From Sisyra terminalis (lineage: Eukaryota; Arthropoda; Insecta; Neuroptera; Sisyridae): a DNA stretch of 64,000 nt. A model generated the notes under the pieces. That model did not search any database. It had not been told where the DNA came from and saw nothing but the letters and a program-made list of their open reading frames with translations. The position numbers and the translations under genes are program-made. The DNA lies in contig OY292277.1 of NCBI GenBank assembly GCA_958496175.1, positions 40,435,050 through 40,499,049 on the forward strand, read 5' to 3'. Of the stretch, positions 49,801-62,700 are shown piece by piece (within the stretch, counting starts at the first letter, position 1; every line of letters begins with the position of its first letter).

Positions 49801-52090
49801 TTGGCGTCAAACTGTCGCTGGAGCATTTACATTGTTGTTGGTTTCAAATAGTGTTTTTGGTAAGTGATTAACACTGTTTTGAAGTATAATGAACTGATGT
49901 TTTAAATTTTTTCGACAGGTATAAGTTCTCTCGTTGTTTATGGATTAGAAAATATAAACGATTCGACTTATAAAAATGTGGCATTTATTTTAAAAAGCAT
50001 ATTCGCTGTTGTACCACAATTTTCAATGTCGTATGGTTTACTTAAATTTGTGCACGATGCATTGGACAATAATCGGTGTAAACTAATGCCTCCTTCGTTA
50101 TTGGAAATACTTTGTAGTTCACCGGTTTCAGTAAAAGATTCCTGTTGCGGTATAATATTTCTCAAATTTTCATGTTTATTTTTTGCTATTTAAAATGATG
50201 TTTTAGCTTTGAATTGTTCGTCTGGAAACTGCAAAGGCGATGTATCCTACTTCAGTGGCAGTAAGGGTATTTCTGATGCCGTAGGATTATTGGTGTTTGA
50301 TCTATTTTTTTACATCGCTATAATTGCGTTGATTGAATGTAATTTCTTTACGGAATTATATGAGTCAATTGTTAAGTTAATTTTTAAAAATAGTTCTGTA
50401 CGTAATCGACTTGATGAGGACGTTAAAAAAGAACATGACCGAGTTGATGGTCATTTGAATAATACAAGTATGTTTAACGATTTTCGTGAGTCTTGATGGA
50501 TAAGCACACAAAAGTCAAAAGCTTTAAAAAAAATTTTTCGAACAAGTTTAAAAGTTTTATTTGATATAAAAAGCCATTTGCTTAAATTCAATTCCCATAG
50601 TGTTCCTAAAAAATACGAGTACGATTCGCTGATTCTTAATGTTAATATTAAGAATTGAAATTAAACATTTGTTTCTTTATACTTACACGAACAATTGGAA
50701 ACCATTAAGAAGGAAAATATTTTCTTTAATACTCTAATAAAGGAGTTATTTCTCGTTTATCAAATTGTAGAATGATGCTTATCTGGCAAGACTTATTATC
50801 TCAACTAGTTTAATTTCTCATTTCATTTTATTTGAAGATGCTGTGTCTGATATATTACTAGTCCATGATTTGGAAAAAAGATATGGTGGCAGATTTGTGG
50901 CTGTAAGAGGCGTTAGTTTTGGTGTTCGAGTTGGAGAGTGTTTCGGGCTATTAGGTGTAAATGGGGCCGGAAAAACTACCACATTTAAGATGTTAACGGG
51001 AGATGAAATTCCAACTCGTGGAGATGCCTCGATTAATTTTTACCGTCTTAGCAAAAATAAGAAATTTGTACGTTTCTTATTCTTTTATGTGTTATAATTA
51101 CAGTGCTTTTTTCTTTTAGTATTTGTCTCAAGTGGGATATTGTCCACAATTTGATGCTATTAATGAGTCACTCACGGGGAGGGAAATGTTAAATGTTTTT
51201 GGAAGGCTGAGGGGAATTCCTAACAGATATCTTGATAAACAAGTGAAATACTGGATTAATTTACTTGGTAATGATGGGTCTTATACATGGTCTTGTATAC
51301 AGGTCTGTGCACAATACCACTCCAGTTAAAGTTGCCACTGGAATTTGATTTGGAAATACAAAAAGTGTAAACTTTTCATAGAAGTACACAGACCTACATA
51401 AAAGATCATTGTCTTATAAATAAATGTTAGTACAACTGAGTTAAATTTATTTTAGGTCTGCAAGAATATGCTGACAGATTAAGTGGGAATTATTCAGGTG
51501 GAAATAAGAGGAAATTGAGTACAGCTTTAGCTTTAATAGGCGATCCACCTTTAGTTTTGCTAGATGAACCAACAAGCGGTGTCGATCCCATTTCTCGTAG
51601 AAATCTTTGGAATGCTTTGAAGAAAATTCAAACATTAGGTCAGTCCGTGGTCCTAACTTCGCATAGTATGGAGGAATGCGAAGCTTTGTGTAATCGTTTG
51701 GCGATTATGGTAAACGGCCAATTAACTTGCATGGGAACGATTGAATACTTAAAGCATCGTTTCGGACAAGGATACACTTTGATGCTTAAGTTACGTTCTG
51801 GAGCTAGTGAGGCTACGGTTCGTCAACTGAAAGAACATTTAGAATCGCGTTTTGCTTGTGTAATCAAAGATGAGCATCAAGGAATGCTACATTACCATAT
51901 AACCGATCCAACAACCACATGGTTTACTCTCTTCACCACAATGGAAGATATCAAATCATCACATTCTCCTCTAGTGGAGGACTATACTATTAGTGCAACT
52001 ACGTTAGAACAAGTATTCTTGGCGTTTGCTCGTAATCAACGGGACGAGCCCGAAGTATATACGACAAGTGGTAAATTACACAGTGTGTAA
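43820..52090 (+). CDS. ABC transporter, subfamily A (ABCA3-like full transporter)
   Basis: Twenty-three coding exons: 43820-44132, 44202-44414, 44946-45046, 45109-45267, 45328-45568, 45627-45797, 45854-46038, 46255-46495, 46703-46857, 46918-47145, 47196-47334, 47389-47638, 47703-47794, 47851-47963, 48370-48592, 49099-49404, 49456-49674, 49734-49859, 49919-50149, 50207-50467, 50838-51067, 51120-51267, 51456-52090, giving 1659 aa. It has two halves, each a membrane domain plus an ATPase. NBD1: Walker [11 protein letters not shown] (from about residue 527), LSGGMKRKL, Walker [16 protein letters not shown]2: [10 protein letters not shown] (about 1362), [22 protein letters not shown]. The first helix, an extracellular loop with [11 protein letters not shown], and FPYPPY are typical of ABCA1/ABCA3. 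Such proteins move phospholipids or sterols across membranes, often lysosomal. Less certain are the ends of exon 2 and exon 13. Confidence 0.93.
48619..48744. repeat. Inverted repeat in ABCA intron 15
   Basis: The left arm (48619-48653) has CTCAAAAGTAG and TAGAAATGGTA. The right arm (48718-48744), on the opposite strand, reads ATGGCTCAAAAGTGG then TAGAAATGGTA. The arms pair imperfectly, with a small insertion, around a spacer of about 64 nt. This looks like a degraded palindromic MITE or a snap-back structure within the intron. Confidence 0.55.
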
Positions 52091-54745
52091 AATAATTTTT
52101 TTGTCATTTCAGTTAAAAATTCAACAATTATAATAACTTTTATTAAAAACAGCTTCTGTTAAGGTATATGTTGACGGCATATTTCTTAATTGAATGTCAG
52201 TATTAATTTTTGCACTACAAACTTGCATGTTAAATTACCACTCATATTGTTGTAATCTCATTTATTTAAAACTATTTTCCAAAGAATTTTAGTTAATTTT
52301 ATATGTTTTGGTACCTAATTTTACAATTTGTGGTAATCTTCTATATTGCTCAGTTCCGCTTTAAGCACATCACTTAGCCACATCAAATACTTTACAGTCA
52401 TATTCCATTTTGATGGCATGAAACATTCCATTGTCTATGTGCCTTTTTGCGTTAAAATATACATAAGTTATTTCATTTATATTAAATGTTCTTATTTTTT
52501 TTATTGGTAGAAGTACCAATAAAGGGATCCGTTGCGGTAAATAAGGAAAAAATTCCATTGGTAAAATGTGATTAGTGAACTTTTCCAAAATTGCAAATTT
52601 TCTTACAAACGCCGCGAGAAGACTGCATACCATTCGAATTATTGAAAAGTAGACTGGAAGGAATGGTATATGGCTGTAGTTGATTAAGTATTTAACATTT
52701 GAGTTTCAATTCACAATGCAAAATATAATATGTTGAAGTATTTATTAATTTATCTATGAATTTTATGTACTTATAAGTGAGCAAAGTTTTGATTTTAGAT
52801 TTATCAAATCATGTGAAAAATTATTTTATTTTATTAGAATAAAGTTTATAATTTAATTTTTTTTTTTTTTTTAGTCGAAGTTGAATTTCTTAGGAATTTG
52901 CTTTTAATATTTTTACTTAATTTTTGTTGCTCAAAGTTAGGGTACGTTTTAAATGGAATTCTTTTTAACTTGAGACAGCCAAATAACTAAAAAGTATAGT
53001 ACTCAAATAGCGCGTTTTTTAAGTTTAAATGAAAATTACTGTATCCTACAGAAAAAATTATGACACCTATTCCTTGATTAGCCTTGACAAGCTTTTCTTT
53101 GGGTTTTCAAGATTAACTTGACTTAAATAAATTTTCGCGAAAAAAAGAAGAAATAAGTTGTATTAAAAATAATTTTTCCTGTAACTGAAATTTTATTAGA
53201 TAAAAACAAATAATTGTTATACTTTTTTTAAACCATTAAATAATTAATTGATTTAAATGTATTTTCTTAATAAAAAAAGAAGTAAATATCAGTAGCAAGT
53301 TTTTATAAAATCTCTAAATTGATTAATAATAAGGTAACGACTTAAAAATACTGTATTGATGATAGTGGGTTGTCCCATGTTAAATGGACCATTCTATATA
53401 TTTAATACAAACTATACATGGGGGTTCGCGTGAAGTGTAGTAGCCGATTAACCTGATAGGGTCGTATACAAGAATATGATTAGAGGAGGCAATTTTTGAC
53501 TAATTTTCCTTATTTTCCACAAAATTTATTCTACACCAATACTTTCTATTGCGTATTAAACGTGGAGCTTTGTTGTTTTTCTACTAAGAACATGTCTGGA
53601 AAACAATAGTACTAGATGAAATAATATGTTTATAAGTTGTTCAGATTCAAATAATGTATATTTTATTGTTACCTAAAAATTGGATTCAATGTTTAAAATA
53701 GATCGCTGCATCAAATTAAAAATAGTAAACTGTAATAATCGACACAACTAGCAAACAACCTGTTATCTTGTTGATCATTTGGTATCTACTCGTTATTTTC
53801 TTTGAGAATTAGTACCGAAAAATAATGAATTTTTATTATTTTTTTAATAGTTGGAAAAAGATTTAAAATATAGATAAAGTTTATTTTAAAAGCACACGTG
53901 ATAACCACTACGATAAAGTTTATTGATTTGGAATTTTTCCTTAGTTTTTTTTTTCTTTTTGACTAAAACTATGTGCAGTATGCACTTAAAGACTTCATAT
54001 TTCTATACTTCAGCCGTTTATTTTGAAAGTGGTATAAGTCCCTTTCAAGAATGATACATATATCTATTATACTATTTTTTCAACTATGGAAGTATAAATT
54101 TAATTACTAGAGTAGTTTTTACTGGTGTACAAAAAGTAATATTTAATCAATACGTTGTGAAAATTTAAATATCAAAATAATCTGGCATAGTTACAAATGC
54201 AAAAATTATCGTATGGACTGTTCTTGAAATAGACTTAGGCCCCTTTTCAAAATAAACGTGTCATTTATTATCTTTGTGTTATTCTGTAATAATGAAAAAA
54301 CAGTAAATTTTAATTAGTTGCATTTTTATTAATTTCGTAAGACTTGTGTTCCTATTAAGGTTTAAAAGAAAGTTTAAGATTTGGGGGTCTTATTATTATC
54401 TAAAGAGGTGATAGATCGAGTAAATACAATATGAAGAATATAATTTCTTTAATGATAAACATACTTATATTAAAAAAATTGACAAAAGTAATTTTATATT
54501 TTTGGTAAGCTTCTTTTAATATATATTAAATTAATTAGATTGCAGTTTTTCCCTTCATTATTTTGACTAGGATGGTACGATGAAAACCACATTAAAGTTT
54601 TATGATTTTAATCGTTTTTTATTATTAAATAGAAACTTTTTGTTTCCTTTGGTTTTTTGCAACAATAGTCTCTAGAGTATTGATTTTTTTTGCTTGAGAA
54701 ACATTTGGTTTTGAATATGCATTTGGTCTTTAATCCTCGAATATT
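52091..54745. other. Intergenic region between convergent ABCA and TYSND1-like genes
   Basis: A+T-rich, containing both 3' UTRs. The only interpretable element is the retroposed tRNA-Val fragment at 53873-53924. No coding gene seen. Confidence 0.5.
53873..53924 (-). mobile_element. Retroposed tRNA-Val 5'-half fragment with 13-bp TSD
   Basis: On the minus strand, 53890-53911 is identical over 22 nt to nucleotides 12-33 of the tRNA-Val(CAC) gene at 59724-59795. The insert (53886-53911, 26 nt including a short TTAA end) is flanked by exact 13-bp direct repeats GATAAAGTTTATT (53873-53885 and 53912-53924). Target duplications of this length are typical of insertion by LINE machinery. The fragment stops at the base before the anticodon, as a cleaved tRNA half would. 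Confidence 0.8.
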
Positions 54746-56597
54746 TCAAAGTTTTGCATTGTATAAATTCCAATTATCGTTAATAGATCGGTCATTGTTT
54801 TGTAGACAGTTAAATACTTTAATATCTGAAATAAATGCTTTGTAATGAATCTTGCAAACGTGAAAATATATTCATAGAACAAACCATTTGTTTCAATAAA
54901 GGCAATTAGAGGCTTTTGTATTATATCTGCTGGCACTGCTAAATTGATAAATGGATATGAAGTTTCATTTTGATTTGCTGTATTGCACACAACAACTCCT
55001 AAAAGTTCCCCATTTGGTCGAACAATAGCTCCACCACTTGCACCCGGATGGATGCAACACGTCGTTTGCAGCATGAATGGTGAAATACGAGCGATGGATC
55101 CCCGACTCATTGTTGGAACACAATGGATATGCTCTTTGAAAAATGGATACCCAAACGCAAAGACTTGCTCTCCTATAACATATATTTTGTATAATATTTC
55201 ATTATTTTTATAAATTAGGGCAGAATACCTTGACGAGGTGGCGATTTTGCAAATTTAACAGTAGCCATTTTATTTATTATGGGACTATGTGTTTGCAAAA
55301 TGGCGATATCGTATGGTTTATTATCAGAAGTGCGATACAGTAGGTTGCAATCAAATCTTTCATGTTTCCAACTGCCCTTAATTTTTCCAAATATTGTTGA
55401 CTAGAAAATAAAAACTAATTAATTGTCCAAAATAATTCCAAATTTAATTGAATTACATTGTTGTTTCGAACGACGTGTGAACTAGTTACAATAATACCTT
55501 TCTTTTTATCTACTAAAATGCCTGTGCCCCATCCAGATCCACAAGATATTTGCAAAATACTGTTATCAATAAAATCTGTAAATTAAAAAATAAATAAATA
55601 AAATGTTAAAAAATTCACACAATGTTTTATTTTAATTTACCTGGACATAATACCCTTGAAGACTTCTCAAAAATATTTTTTCTACTATGGTTTGCAACCA
55701 TTTTTTCTAGAATAGAACTAAGAGAAATTCCCAACGTAAACCCACACCATTCGTCTTTCCAGAAACTAATAGAAGATAAAACTAAACCAACGACGTATGG
55801 TTTTCTGTTGGATGTCCTAGAAACGAACGATTATAAGTGATGTGAAAAATATGATAATGTTAAATTTACTTTTCCGAAGCTTTGAGGAAAATTGGTCCCC
55901 CTTCAGATCCTGGTGCACTTGAGGCGTCCGTCAAAAACAGACATTGATTGTCGCCTAAAATATTTGCAACAATTCCTTCGCTGTACGAATTCAAAAAAGT
56001 ATAGTTTCCAAACGGAGTTGTTTCCAGAAAAACTTGATCTCCCCGTTCTAAATATTGCACCGGAACCAAAACCTCTACTATTGATTGATAAATTTTTTCA
56101 TCCGGAATATTAAAATCAGAATTGATTTGTAGAATAATAATTGTTGAAAGTAGAAAATCTTTCGTTCTACTCGAAATCGAATTTTTCATATTGTTAATAT
56201 TCCAATCGCTCATAACGCTGTTTAAGGCATTTTCGATATCATCATGATTGATAATTTTTAAAAACTTTCCTCTATGTTCCATAAATTTTGATTTATTTTT
56301 CGTTTGAGGCATTTTTCCTTCTGTCGATTGCGTTACAAATATAGGCTTACATTTAACATTTTTCGTGCAAATATCTGCATTTAATGAGTCTTCACATACA
56401 ATTAAAATCTCTAATAAACTATTTAATGATTCACAATTTATATTTATGCTTTTGTTCACACAGCTTTCGATAAATGGGGCTAAACAAACCCCTGTTGTAA
56501 TTGCAATATTGTTATTGTGTAGTAATAGACCTGACCCATTATAAACAGTATCTCCATTATTTTCTTTATATTGAATTAAAATGCCTTGTTCATTCAT
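54746..56597 (-). CDS. TYSND1: TYSND1-like peroxisomal trypsin-type protease
   Basis: Six coding exons: 55870-56597, 55641-55816, 55457-55575, 55229-55400, 54885-55172, 54746-54825, giving 520 aa (human TYSND1 566). The fold is a chymotrypsin/HtrA-type serine protease with the triad H335 (VTSSHVV), D372 (YDIAIL) and S444 (GASGG). The neighbouring MLQTTCCIHPGASGG is diagnostic of TYSND1, which processes imported peroxisomal matrix enzymes. If the 59-nt last intron (54826-54884) is spliced, the protein ends in AKL, a PTS1-type peroxisomal signal. If not, it ends in FED with no signal. The start at 56597 (MNEQGILIQ) aligns with the family N-terminus. The frame is open upstream for about 90 nt without ATG, and an upstream exon cannot be excluded. 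Confidence 0.85.
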
Positions 56598-59500
56598 TTT
56601 CTCAACGACTGTAGAATATGTAATCAATTTATATAACGGATTATCAAATTTATTCCGTATATACTGTTGGAAGGAATAATATGATTTTTATTAATGAAAA
56701 TCTGAAAAAAAAATTTTTGTTAGTATATAAACTTAACTTATTTTATAATCTTTTGTAAGAAAAAACTGTTTTGAATTTTGAATATCTATATAACAAAATC
56801 TTAATCTATTTTATTAGCCTCGATTATTGTTAAATATGGTTATAATGATAGTTATAATAAGTTGTAAATCAATATATTGTTTTCGTAAACACTGTTGGTA
56901 GGTGCTGGAATATGGAGAGAGAATACCAGAAAACTAATATTCGAAGGACTAGGAAAAGACTTTACTGTATATGAAGCATAATTTTATGTTTACAGGAGAA
57001 CAGAAGTAGAAGATAAGCAAAAAGAAGGTTCAAACATGCCATTTATGGGTCTAGAATCAGCTTTGAGCTGATAAACTCAGAATGAGCCAATAAAGCTCTA
57101 GAACAAATATTCCGGGGATAAATTATCGAAGATATAAAAAACTTTTGAGAAAACACAACATAAAACTTCTAATTTCGGAGGGAACGAATTCAAAATAGTG
57201 ATAGAATTAACGGAAGGCTGTAATCAGAGGAAAGATCTCCAAACTATAAGGATAACTACTCAGTCAAGTGCATGGAGGAAATGTGGCGTGGGGGAGGAAA
57301 TTGTCTTTCACGTTTAATTTGACTGTCCAACTTTAGCTTATAGCCGCTGTAACCTCTTTGGGTCCCCAAGACCACCTAACTAAGTATAAATTGGGGAACC
57401 ATTGGGTCCCAATTGGTTGCTTTCTAGATTAGCCTAAGAAACATATCTGAGAGTCCTTCTAGGACACAGCGCAGAAGAATTGATAAGAGAATCCTCCAAC
57501 TAAAAGAAAAAAAATATCTAACGTTGATTAGTGTACCTACTTTCATATTATATTTATACTTTATGAACATATATGAAAACTAGCCAGTTTTATTTGTAAT
57601 TTTTAAAAATATTTAGAGTAAAATAAATTTTTATTCGAAGAATAAAAGAAAATATTAAAATATTTTTTGGTTTTAGTTCATTTCGGAATTAATCTATGCC
57701 TATAATCCTCTTTATTAAAATACACGGTATACAACTTTAGGTATAAACTGTAAAAAACGATGAAAGCTTTAATGCTGCTTGAGCTTTATTGATTTAGAAA
57801 ATGGTTGGTTTTATTTGAACTTGATGAAATTAAAAGACTATTTTTAAAGATGACACACTGGAATTTCACGCTATATAAATCCTATTTTTTTCTTCTGTCG
57901 CAGCAATATTATAACGTATGACGTTCTCCATTGAAAAATTAATGAAAATATGAAAATATACATAAAGAAAATTATCATTATCTATTATTGAATATGAAAT
58001 TGGGCTTGACAATTGCAAACAATGTCCAATTAACCGCCACAATTCCACATTCCCATTGGTGGCTTTTACAATTTTTTTAATTTGGTTATGATTATTGGTT
58101 TGTTTGTTGATTTTCTGTTCTGCTGTGCGATGCTGTTTTATCTTTTTTCGCTTTATTCACTTGTTTCATACAAACGCCTTAATTTAACACACTTGCTAAT
58201 TACACGCGGTTGGTGGTAGACATTCACCCCCCAGGGGGCTTAATTGATAACCAGACGTCATAGTTTTTCCTATTTATACATATTTAAGAATGTGTCTCTT
58301 GATTAAATGTTTTTAGTAACTATCAAAGAGTGTCTTTCGACTATATTGCTAAATTACTTATATGGTGAGTGGAAGTTTCTTTTCAATTGTTGTCTTTTGT
58401 TATTATTGCAAAGTAGATTGGCTAATCAACAGTTAAAATGAATAGAAAAATATATGTTAGAAAAAATAAGCACGCCCACAGAATATGGATAGTTGATTTT
58501 AAAAATATATCTTTACTTGTCTGTTTTTGTTAAACATTATTTATAAAATACATTATTTGTTTTATAAGCTTCATTTAAGTATCAAAAAATATACCCAAAT
58601 GCAAAATGAATAAAAATCCTCTTGTAAGAACCAAAATATGGCGTTTTTTTCATAAACTTGAGTTCTATTACAATACAACTCCTCACATAATAGCCATTTA
58701 CACAAAAAAATAAAATAAATGATAATCGAATTGTGATTAAAGTTATGAATAATATCTTCTGAAAAATTTTATTTTTACTAACAAGTTAGTAATTTTTCAT
58801 CAAAAATTTATATTTAACTCGAGAAACACCATACCAAGTAGTTTAGGAAAAAGCTTTATTGTTAAACTATATTCAAAGTATTATCTAGGCTTCAAGTGTC
58901 TTTTGTTTTGACCATTGTAGAATTTGTTTAAACTAACCACTAAAAATGTGTTCCTTTGGTGTAAAAAAAAATGTGGCATGTTTTAGTCTTTTCCAACAAA
59001 ATTAACAGGTATCACCGAGCGATTGATAACTCATATATAAATTACAACAAATTTTTATTTCCTTTCCTTTTATAGAACAATTAAAATGACCTTCTTTTCA
59101 CGAAGGTGTTATAATACTTAAAATGAAATTTTTCACAAAGAAATTTCATAAGAAAACTCAAAAATTTTGAACTAAAATCTTTTACTTTGAAGGTTCTGAT
59201 ACCTGTTTTTAATCTATGTAGCAAGAAAAGTGACGTCACATACACAAATCTAAAGAACTTAAGCTTAAATATAAGGATTTTTTTAAAAATTGAATTAATC
59301 CTATTAATATTATTAAAATGTTAAACATTTTTTGGATTTCTTTGTGGCACGTTTCTGTTTCGCAGGCTCACGTTCACTGTATATTTTGTATAGTGAATAG
59401 CTATTTCAACATAAACTATCAATTTCTCAACTTAAAATTGCATAATATGATACATCAAACCGGGGAGAGAACATATAAATATGAAAATCTAATGAAGGGG

Positions 59501-59723
59501 GGTTCCAAAATATATAAAGTTAATGTGACGTAATTTTAGATGGTTTCCAAGTAACTAGCTATTACGGAATGTAATATATACCAATGAATGTATAGTTGGA
59601 TACTTGTCTTGGATATTAGCTCAGAAAGCAATAAAAAAAGTATTTTATTTGAAAAATATTTGTTATTTAAAATTAAAATAGTTTTCATAAATGTAACTTT
59701 ACTCTAAAAAAAAAAAAAAAAAT
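56598..59723. other. Intergenic region, nothing assignable
   Basis: A+T-rich. A less A+T-rich patch (about 56890-57520) looks like the remains of a transposed or coding sequence, but no frame yields a recognisable domain. No RNA gene seen. Confidence 0.4.
59706..59722 (-). terminator. Pol III oligo(T) terminator of tRNA-Val
   Basis: A run of 17 A on the plus strand, that is 17 T on the transcribed side, begins one base after the tRNA 3' end. This is a strong RNA polymerase III termination signal. Confidence 0.85.
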
Positions 59724-59795
59724 GTTTCCGCCCGGGATCGAACCGGGGACCTTGTGCGTGTGAAGCACACGTGATAACCACTACACTACGGAAAC
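59724..59795 (-). tRNA. tRNA-Val (anticodon CAC)
   Basis: 72 nt without intron. The acceptor stem GTTTCCG/CGGAAAC pairs fully. The anticodon stem TGTGC/GCACA encloses the loop TTCACAC with anticodon CAC. The T stem CCCGG/CCGGG closes the loop TTCGATC, which includes the B-box. No CCA is encoded, as expected for a eukaryote. The only tRNA gene I find in the window. Confidence 0.97.
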
Positions 59796-62700
59796 TTGTT
59801 TGGAAAACCAAATATACTATATATAAACTATGAAAATAATATAAATACCATTTCCCTTCTTAACATTTTATACAAAAATTTTGTATTACATAAAATTTCA
59901 TTTATAATTAAAAAATTATAAGTTTATTGCTTACCAAAAAATGTTTATTAAATATAAAATTATTTCGTCTAATTATAAAGGATTCAAATCCATTTGTAGA
60001 TTGAATATAATGGTATCTGAATGATGAAAAGATAAATAATTCTGACGCACTGGCAAAGTGAGGCAAATTATTGAGTATTATATATTTATCGCTGGCCAAG
60101 GTTACTGTACATATTGATCATTTATGAATACTAAAAATCTAACCAAAATGAATATATTTTAAAGAGGTTTATACCACTGCATAGGACATATATAATCCTT
60201 ATAATGAAAGTGTCTATAACTGTCTAACGTCTAAACTCTGAGAATCGATTTTGAGAGTGCCTAAAAGTATAAATGTTTCGTGTTTATAAATTACTATTTT
60301 ATATGAATTTACGGTATTTTTTATTGCCTTACAAACGATTTAGTCTTAAAATCTTTGCGTCATTCAATATAAGATTGTTGAGAGGTCAGCTGATCGACTG
60401 GTTTTGCCTGTCTGCAGTTGAACATTCCATAAATAAAGACGAATTCTTTAAGTCGATGACTCACAAATCGGACACACCTCCAAAATTTCTCACATCAGTT
60501 CAAACATATTCTAGATATGAACGAAACAAAATTTTCTACTTAAAAACTTATCAAGGAAGTAATCCCCTTTGAAACTGATAAACGAACGACCCTGTAGAGC
60601 CCAATATTTGAAATTCCATCCCCGTTTGGGTCACATTTTCCCGAGAAATCTAATAATAGTTTCTACCTAATATGAAATTCATTTTACCAAAATTATTACC
60701 CTCGAAAATAAGTTTTATGGCCAATTAATGCGGTTTATAAGTTCGTTATTTCGTACTAATTGTATACCTTTCGCAAAACTCAAAATAGATTTCTTAATAA
60801 TTGCTTTGTCTTGTCGAAAAATTGGTATTTTTATGTACTGAATACCAATAAATCAGTTAATAAAATTAAGTGATTACCAGCTGAGTACGTATACATTTAA
60901 TTTGTTTAACGCATTGCGAAAACCATTAATGTGGACGAGAAATATTATTTTTATTACGTGGAAAAATGATCAGAAAATTAATTGATTAAAGTCCAGACAA
61001 GTTCATTTTTTGTTCTGTATAAAAAGTGTAAGAAACCCAATGATAGACTAACCAAATTTTTGTTAGTGTTTTTTTCAAAAGTATTTTAAATTTTATAACA
61101 GTACCTGGTTTTCCATTTAGTTTTATAATTTTTGTCCATATAAAATTAAATCAAATACCTTGATCAGCTATATAAGTGCATGTGTTTGCAGTATAGGCAA
61201 CAAGCCTGCCGCCATTGTATATAAATTGCGTTTTTAAGTTGTCTATAGCTAGCATGGCTAATCATCATATAAAATAAATACTTTATTTTCTAATGACGTT
61301 TCGTAAAGCTTGGTGTAAAATTTTATTTATTACTTAAAAATTATACTTTATTTATTATTATTCTGAAATTTTGGCTTAAGTGAAATAAATGAATTTCTTA
61401 AAAACAAACGTTTAAATCATTGTTGCCGTACGAAAACTAATTCTCTCCATACAAGAATACTTCTTCATTTTTTATTGATTTTTGGTAACAATTTTTTAAA
61501 TTGATCTAATAAATAATTTATACTGATTTTAGTTTTGTTTTTAAAGAAATTTAATCAAAAACATATAAAAAATTAGAAACAATAATGAAAAATGAAGTAA
61601 GCATAAGCTTAAGCTACTAAAAGTATATATCAAATTTCAAAAATAATAGACGGCAAGGAATAAAAACAAATAACAGTTGGTGAAAACTAAAAAAAATGGC
61701 ATTTAAAATTTAATTTCACTAATTACAAATTTAATTTTTTTTTAAACTTTTACAAAACTTAAAAATTTTGCAAAGGTTTACTATTCTTCGAATTGTTGAT
61801 CAGATTAGTAAAATTATGAAAATGGTATTACTAATTTTTGCCTTCTATCTGCAATTATCCTTTGATTTCTGTGATATATTTTCTACCAGACTGTCGGAAA
61901 TTTATAAAATTTCTATTTCCTGCTGATATGTTTACAATTTACAACGACTCAGGTGTCTCATTTCCGATATCTTTATTAAAATATATTAAAATCAGACAAA
62001 ATGAACATTCCCACGTATATTTGCTTAGAGTTTAATAATACTAGCCTGCTTTAATGCTTAAACTGATCACTGGGAACGCTTGTGTCGATTTAGCTTCCCC
62101 TATCATGGAATCACATAAAGCGAATAGGTAGTTAACTTTGATTCTTCTGATATAATATTTGTTTTTTTTTTGTATCGAACCAATGAAATATTTGAAATAA
62201 ATATATATTTCAACTATATAGAATTTCCATTCGGATGTTATAATCTCTGTTTTTGAATTGCAGTCCTATTTTACTGTTCAAACAATTAAAAGTAAAATAT
62301 CCCTCAGAAGTAAAATTTTGCTATATTTTTAATTTTTTAATATTTTATTCGTTAGGGTCTTCATTTTTCCAAACAAATGAAGTAACTGATAATGATTTTA
62401 AGGCTTAAACAATTTGTTTTCTTAATTTTGTTCTCCTTCCCCTAAGAAGTACTTTTCATATATTATTTATACTTTTGAAAATCAAAAAAGTTAAGACAAA
62501 AAATTGAATTTTTGCATTCGTTCGTTCATAACAGAAGGTTTTGGCTTTACTTATAACTTTACTTATATTTATAAATGCAAGGATTTTTTTTCTCAATTTT
62601 ATACTTATCGTCATTTAAATTTTTATAATATGGAACATTAAAAACCGAAAATAAATCGGATAATTAGGTGTAAGAAATTAAGATTCTCTAATATTTGTTT

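Noticed and set aside
60273..60572. 99-codon plus-strand frame
   Set aside because: It has an ATG but no homology, domain, splice context or coding-like composition.
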